Assembly: GCA_017503945.1 (NCBI GenBank)
Contig: JAFVSB010000196.1
Coordinates: 1 to 9,773 of the forward strand
Source: Clostridia bacterium
GTDB taxonomy: Bacteria; Bacillota; Clostridia; UMGS1810
Length of the DNA stretch: 9,773 bases
Direction of reading: 5' to 3'
Shown here: positions 6,332 through 9,773 of the stretch, piece after piece
Layout of the letters: every line of letters begins with the position of its first letter
Numbering within the stretch: position 1 is the stretch's first letter
Notes under the pieces: model-generated
Database searches by the model: none
Told to the model about the DNA's origin: nothing
The model's input: the letters and a program-made list of their open reading frames with translations, nothing else
Translations under genes and position numbers: made by a program

Positions 6332-7460
6332 GAGAAAAAAAGGATTTTATGTTGCATGCAAGCAGTTCACCATAGCTTTTTCTGGGCGGCAAAGGCACTG
6401 CCTGGGTACATATAAGCTCTGATTTGTCACACAAAGTGCCCCCAATGCACAGTGATGCCACGCCAACGCTTTTCCCCTCGTTCAAAGGAGCTTTTAGCTT
6501 TGGCATAAAATCATATGAGATAGACACATCATCGTGCACACCATCGACTGACACAAAACCCAACGCTTCTTTGAAGCTCACTGCCACATACTCCTTGGTG
6601 CCGCCCGACACCTTCACGCTGGTGCAATAATCATCTTCATTTGCCACACTCACCCACTGAGAGCGCGAAAAGCCATAATCTAAAAGTGCAGTGTGGTCAT
6701 TCCAATCATCAGGAGCGTTAAGAGTGACGCATGTGAGTGTGACGCCGTCTCGCACTGCACTCGACACAAGACAGCGGCCGCACTTTTTGGTGTAGCCTGT
6801 CTTTACGCCTATGCAGCCGTCATATTGGCGAAGAAGCCTGTTGTGATTTTTTAAAACGCGCACCTCACTGTCGGTGCCATTGGAGATTTTTTTCTGATAG
6901 GTTGACACAATCTCGGCAAAAACAGGGTTTTTGAGTCCATAGGCAGTTATGAGCGCAAGGTCAGATGCGGTGGTGTAGTGCTCATCTTCATATAGTCCGC
7001 AGGCATTTACAAAATTGGTGTTTTTGGCACCGATGTTGCGGGCAGTTTTATTCATGAGCTTTGCAAACTCTTCCACCGAGCCCGACACTTCACATGCAAG
7101 CGCCGTTGCTGCATCATTGCCGGAGTTTAGCATCATGCCATACAAAAGGTCACGAATGGTTATCTTTTCATCTTTTACAAGGTATATCGACGAGCCCTCT
7201 ATGCCGACTGCTGCATCACTTACTGTGATGAGAGTGTCGGGGTCGCAATTTTCCAGAGCGCAGATTGCCGTCATAATTTTGGTGGTGCTTGCCATGGGCA
7301 TGCGGGTGTGGGCGTTTTTTTCATAGAGCACCCTTCCTGTTGAATTTTCTATGACAACAGCCGCCTTGGCACTGATGTTTGGCGCTGCATAGCACCCGTC
7401 ACTGCACAAAAACAAAACTAACAAAATGATGGGTAATATATATTTGCACAAAAAAATCAC
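6315..7460 (-). CDS. dacF: D-alanyl-D-alanine carboxypeptidase (penicillin-binding protein, DacF/DacB-like)
   Basis: A secreted or membrane-attached serine peptidase that removes the terminal D-alanine of peptidoglycan stem peptides. N-terminal signal: hydrophobic core about residues 7-18 and a signal peptidase I-like site after CYA (about residue 25). Active-site motifs of peptidase family S11 are complete: STTK (58-61, nucleophile Ser58), SGN (113-115) and KTG (220-222). A PBP5_C-like beta region follows (about 275-365), and the tail (ELLACNIKSFFSLYTF) could be an amphipathic anchor. Placement next to ytfJ and scpAB suggests a spore-cortex or sporulation role, as for DacB/DacF, but this is inference. 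The frame opens at GTG (7460-7458); a TTG three codons in (7451-7449) is better spaced from AGGTGAT (about 7455-7461) and may be the true start. Both lie in or at the edge of the upstream terminator hairpin. Confidence 0.93.
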   Translation of the reverse strand: MIFLCKYILPIILLVLFLCSDGCYAAPNISAKAAVVIENSTGRVLYEKNAHTRMPMASTTKIMTAICALENCDPDTLITVSDAAVGIEGSSIYLVKDEKITIRDLLYGMMLNSGNDAATALACEVSGSVEEFAKLMNKTARNIGAKNTNFVNACGLYEDEHYTTASDLALITAYGLKNPVFAEIVSTYQKKISNGTDSEVRVLKNHNRLLRQYDGCIGVKTGYTKKCGRCLVSSAVRDGVTLTCVTLNAPDDWNDHTALLDYGFSRSQWVSVANEDDYCTSVKVSGGTKEYVAVSFKEALGFVSVDGVHDDVSISYDFMPKLKAPLNEGKSVGVASLCIGGTLCDKSELICTQAVPLPPRKSYGELLACNIKSFFSLYTFS

Positions 7461-7498
7461 CTGCCTTATATAATTATATAAAACGCAGGTGATTTTTT
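7450..7498 (-). terminator. Intrinsic terminator of the scpA-ytfJ operon, overlapping the dacF start
   Basis: Perfect 14-bp inverted repeat (7451-7464 and 7485-7498) around a 20-nt loop that itself contains a 16-bp palindrome (7466-7481), so the stem can extend. The minus-strand transcript reaches it 8 nt after the ytfJ TAA and leaves it through seven U residues (7456-7450), the classic terminator form. The descending arm holds GCAGGTGAT, the only good Shine-Dalgarno for dacF, and the GTG start; the TTG alternative is at its very end. Confidence 0.85.
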
Positions 7499-7506
7499 AT
7501 TACAAA

Positions 7507-7935
7507 TTATTCAGCTTCAGATGTTTTGTCTTTGCTCTTTTTGGACTTCATGCTTGTGATTAAACCGTTGAACTTGTTGAGAAGCTCAGGCACCATGTCT
7601 ACAACCTTGTCTACCGTGGAAACGGAGTTTGTCACAGGCAGGAGTCTGATGGTGTCGTCTCTGATCACTAAAAAAGCCATTGGCTTAACCGACACACCGC
7701 CGCCGCAACCGCCGCCAAACATTGCCTTGTCATCTTTTTTGTCAAGGGGTTTTGCCGAAAATTCGCTGCCGCCTGCTCCAAAGCCAAAAGCAACCTTTGA
7801 CACGGGGATAACAGTGGTGGATTTGCCTTCTGAATCACATGTGTTGATGGCTTCGCCCACAATGGTGTTTACATCAATCATCTGTTTGAGCTTGCCCATT
7901 GCTTCACTCATGAGACCTTCAATTGGTGTTGACAT
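7507..7935 (-). CDS. ytfJ: Sporulation protein YtfJ (GerW family)
   Basis: A 142-residue protein of the YtfJ/GerW spore family. Family features: N-terminal helix with IEGLMSEAMGKLKQMIDVNTI (5-25), the glycine-rich GFGAGGSEF (51-59), GGGCGGGVSVKP (74-85) followed by a beta strand (AFLVI), and VDKVVDMVPELLNKF (108-122) before a lysine-rich tail. No signal peptide or membrane segment. In Bacillus the homologue is made in the forespore and affects germination; the same role is inferred. The ATG is preceded by AGGCGGCGAT (7941-7950), an imperfect Shine-Dalgarno, and overlaps the end of the DUF2953 gene by 17 nt, so coupled translation is likely. A terminator follows 8 nt after the stop. Confidence 0.93.
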   Translation of the reverse strand: MSTPIEGLMSEAMGKLKQMIDVNTIVGEAINTCDSEGKSTTVIPVSKVAFGFGAGGSEFSAKPLDKKDDKAMFGGGCGGGVSVKPMAFLVIRDDTIRLLPVTNSVSTVDKVVDMVPELLNKFNGLITSMKSKKSKDKTSEAE

Positions 7936-8566
7936 AATTAATCGCCGCCTTTTCTTTTTTTGATAATTTTCTGTTTATATTAAGGTAATTCAATCCTAAA
8001 GATGCCAGTATACTTATAATATTTGCCACAGTAAACGAGAGTATGCACTGTGCTTTTGCCTCTATTAATTCATCATCAAACACCGGAGTTATGTTTACTT
8101 CAGGCTCACTGATGCGAATGACCGATGATAAAAACGCAATCACATTATACACTGCAGCCCACACTGTGCCTGCCGCAATGCCGGTGGCAGCAGCATCATC
8201 AAGACCAAAGCGCACATCAAGCAAGAGCTTTTGGGCAAAAATGTTTTTTCGCACCTTTGCCTTTGATTTGAGCCAGGTGTAGCGCACGCGGACAAAGACC
8301 TGATAATATTTTTTGACCTTATCCTTAAAGGCAATATCATGGGTAGCTTCGCCTTGTGGCATTGCCTCACTTGCAGGTGCCCTATCGGCAGATGGCGAAA
8401 TCAGCGATTTTCGGAATCTGCCGCCAAAAAGCTCAATATTTGCACTAAAAATTCCTTTGCCGCCTCTTGGTTTGTCAAAATTAAGAACAAGCCTGACTCT
8501 GGCAAAAAGGCAAAAGCCAAGAAGAAGCACAAAGATAGCTAAAACTACAAGCCCTATGATTTTCAT
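7919..8566 (-). CDS. DUF2953 membrane protein
   Basis: A 215-residue protein of unknown biochemical function. It has an N-terminal membrane segment (about 3-21), a soluble middle part with a long charged helix (about 80-110, KDKVKKYYQVFVRVRYTWLKSK), the family signature FGLDDAAATGIAAGTVWA (120-137), and a second hydrophobic stretch (about 174-194). DUF2953 genes are typically found next to ytfJ and scpAB in clostridia, which suggests a sporulation link, but the sequence does not reveal an activity. The ATG lies 6 nt after the scpB stop with AGGAG (8576-8580) inside the scpB end; its 3' end overlaps ytfJ by 17 nt. Confidence 0.85.
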   Translation of the reverse strand: MKIIGLVVLAIFVLLLGFCLFARVRLVLNFDKPRGGKGIFSANIELFGGRFRKSLISPSADRAPASEAMPQGEATHDIAFKDKVKKYYQVFVRVRYTWLKSKAKVRKNIFAQKLLLDVRFGLDDAAATGIAAGTVWAAVYNVIAFLSSVIRISEPEVNITPVFDDELIEAKAQCILSFTVANIISILASLGLNYLNINRKLSKKEKAAINYVNTN

Positions 8567-8572
8567 ACGGGT

Positions 8573-9220
8573 TTACTCCTCTGCATCGGGGGTGTGACTT
8601 TCATCAGACTCTGCCGCAATTTCAAAGGAAGAGCCTTCCTCGCCTTTGGGTTCAAACTCCACCTGCTGACCTGTGACAAGGTCACGGTTGAGGTCTTCAA
8701 AATTATATTCAAGCTCCACATCGGGCAAGTCGGCAATGGAAGAAAGATTAAAGCAACGCAAAAATTCTTCGCCTGTGCCAAAAAGGATGGGGCGTCCGGG
8801 TGCATCGAGCCTGCCTACTTCCTCCACAAGACCTGCAGCAATGAGGTTATTGAGTGCACCGTCGGAATTGACACCGCGAATAAACTCAATGGAGCTGCGG
8901 GTGATGGGCTGATTGTAGGCAACCAGCGAAAGCACCTCAAGACCTGCATTGGTGAGCGAGGCTCGGCGTTTTTTTTCGGTGAGAGTGCGAATGCACTCAT
9001 AATATTCTCTTTTGGTGGAGAGCTGATATGAATCCTCGAGCTGCACAAGACGAATGCCGCAAGAGGGGTCATCATCATATTTTTGCCTTAGTGCTTCAAG
9101 GTATGAATAGGTTTTGTTTTCGCTAAGCTCAAGCACCTCGGCAAGTCTTTTTACGGGAACGGATTCACCGCTTGCAAAGAGCATTGCCTGAAGCTTTGCT
9201 TCGATTTGTAAGTCTGACAT
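8573..9220 (-). CDS. scpB: Segregation and condensation protein B
   Basis: A 215-residue subunit of the SMC-ScpA-ScpB condensin that folds and helps segregate the chromosome; ScpB dimers bind ScpA. Two winged-helix domains are expected; visible family motifs are LEAMLFASGE-like KLQAMLFASGE (9-19), LEVLSLVAYNQPITR (94-108), IRGVNSDGALNNL (114-126), GRLDAPGRPILFGT (136-149) and FLRCFNLSSIADLP (153-166). The acidic C-terminal tail (about 167-215) extends past the folded part. The start has a weak Shine-Dalgarno (GGTGG, 9227-9231), 12 nt after the scpA stop, which fits translation coupled to scpA. Confidence 0.96.
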   Translation of the reverse strand: MSDLQIEAKLQAMLFASGESVPVKRLAEVLELSENKTYSYLEALRQKYDDDPSCGIRLVQLEDSYQLSTKREYYECIRTLTEKKRRASLTNAGLEVLSLVAYNQPITRSSIEFIRGVNSDGALNNLIAAGLVEEVGRLDAPGRPILFGTGEEFLRCFNLSSIADLPDVELEYNFEDLNRDLVTGQQVEFEPKGEEGSSFEIAAESDESHTPDAEE

Positions 9221-9232
9221 TTTATACCACCG

Positions 9233-9773
9233 TTATTCAAAATTGTATTCTAATTCTTCGTCGGATTTTTCACCAAGTGAGAGCATGAGATTGCCCTTAT
9301 CATCATCATACACATATATGTGATTGAGCTTCATAAGTTCAAGTATGGCAAGGAAGATTGCCACGATTTCATTTTTGTGCTGAGCGTCTTTAAAAGCCTG
9401 AGAAAAACTGATTTTTTGAGATTTTTTGAGGCGCGTAACAAGACCTGTGGCCTTTTTCTTGACAGATACAGGCTCTCTGCCTACAATGCCTTCAAAGTTT
9501 TCCTTTGGCGGAGGCATGCGGCGCTCGGTTTTTTCGAGTATGGTCAAAAATGCATTATACAGCTTGTCTATGCTGCCGTGGTCGATGCGCCTGGTGTCGG
9601 GCTTTTCGGCTTTGGGAATTTTTTCGGCATCTTTGAAAAAATAATATGAGCCATCATATTGCATAACTTTGAATTTTTCGCTGATGAGCTTCATGCGGCG
9701 GCGCTGCTTGAGCGCTTCGGTGAGACTACTCGCAAGGGCTTCGGGGTCTTCCTCTTCTTCGTGCTTGGGAAGG
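9233..9773 (-). CDS. scpA: Segregation and condensation protein A, 5' end off the window
   Basis: The kleisin subunit that bridges SMC heads and binds ScpB. About 179 C-terminal residues are present; the gene is open to the window edge, so an internal Met at 9694 is not the start. The first residues read LPKHEEEEDPEALASSL, which is the ScpA LLPK-acidic-DP-LxxxL motif that lies roughly 80-100 residues into the protein. Further on are a second acidic/helical linker and the C-terminal winged helix that binds SMC (about the last 70 residues: FSQAFKDAQHKNEIVAIFLAI, LELMKLNHIYVYDDD, NLMLSLGE). The protein ends ELEYNFE. First visible gene of scpA-scpB-DUF2953-ytfJ; the promoter must be upstream of the window. 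Confidence 0.93.
   Translation of the reverse strand, partial: LPKHEEEEDPEALASSLTEALKQRRRMKLISEKFKVMQYDGSYYFFKDAEKIPKAEKPDTRRIDHGSIDKLYNAFLTILEKTERRMPPPKENFEGIVGREPVSVKKKATGLVTRLKKSQKISFSQAFKDAQHKNEIVAIFLAILELMKLNHIYVYDDDKGNLMLSLGEKSDEELEYNFE

Noticed and set aside
9233..9694. Short scpA starting at the Met at 9694
   Set aside because: The same frame stays open to the window edge and encodes the conserved LPK-acidic-DP motif upstream of that Met, so the true start is outside the window.
1..9773. CRISPR arrays, insertion sequences, tRNA/rRNA genes, riboswitches
   Set aside because: No regularly spaced repeats, transposase motifs, cloverleaf sequences or recognised riboswitch cores were found on either strand.

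Overview
The window looks like a chromosomal segment from a spore-forming, low-to-mid GC Firmicute, most likely a Clostridia of the Ruminococcaceae/Oscillospiraceae kind. The reasons are the block scpA-scpB-DUF2953-ytfJ-D,D-carboxypeptidase (a clostridial sporulation/chromosome-segregation neighbourhood), a stand-alone MalK/MsmK-type sugar ATPase, Shine-Dalgarno sites close to AGGAGGTGAT, sigma-A-type promoters and use of TTG/GTG starts. Every convincing gene is on the minus strand, so transcription runs from high to low coordinates. Species cannot be named from the sequence.

Layout in transcription order. Positions 9773-7507 hold a tight operon: scpA (5' end off the window), scpB, a DUF2953 membrane protein and the sporulation protein YtfJ, with gaps of 12 and 6 nt and then a 17-nt overlap. 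It ends at a strong intrinsic terminator hairpin (7450-7498). Unusually, that hairpin contains the ribosome-binding site and start of the next gene, a secreted D-alanyl-D-alanine carboxypeptidase (dacF-like, 7460-6315). A near-consensus sigma-A promoter lies across the 3' end of the carboxypeptidase gene and should drive folC-rsuA-tex (6273-2195), in which stop and start signals overlap (TTGA at folC/rsuA; rsuA stop inside the tex Shine-Dalgarno). A 314-nt AT-rich gap follows, then a monocistronic ABC-transporter ATPase (1880-768) with its own -10 box and a perfect 17-bp-stem terminator (717-753).

Beyond that terminator the character changes. Positions 1-716 are much more AT-rich (about one third GC by hand count over 1-420). 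They carry the 5' part of a nucleotidyltransferase-fold protein (438-1, running off the window) behind a sigma-A promoter whose start region is covered by a 9-2-9 inverted repeat that looks like an operator. This is the only clearly accessory part of the window.

Functionally the core genes cover chromosome condensation (ScpAB with SMC), envelope and spore functions (carboxypeptidase, YtfJ, DUF2953), folate polyglutamylation, 16S rRNA pseudouridylation, an RNA-binding Tex protein and sugar import. No CRISPR array, tRNA, rRNA, insertion sequence or obvious multi-gene defence system is visible. The best leads for something new are the operator-controlled nucleotidyltransferase at the left edge and the terminator that overlaps the carboxypeptidase start.
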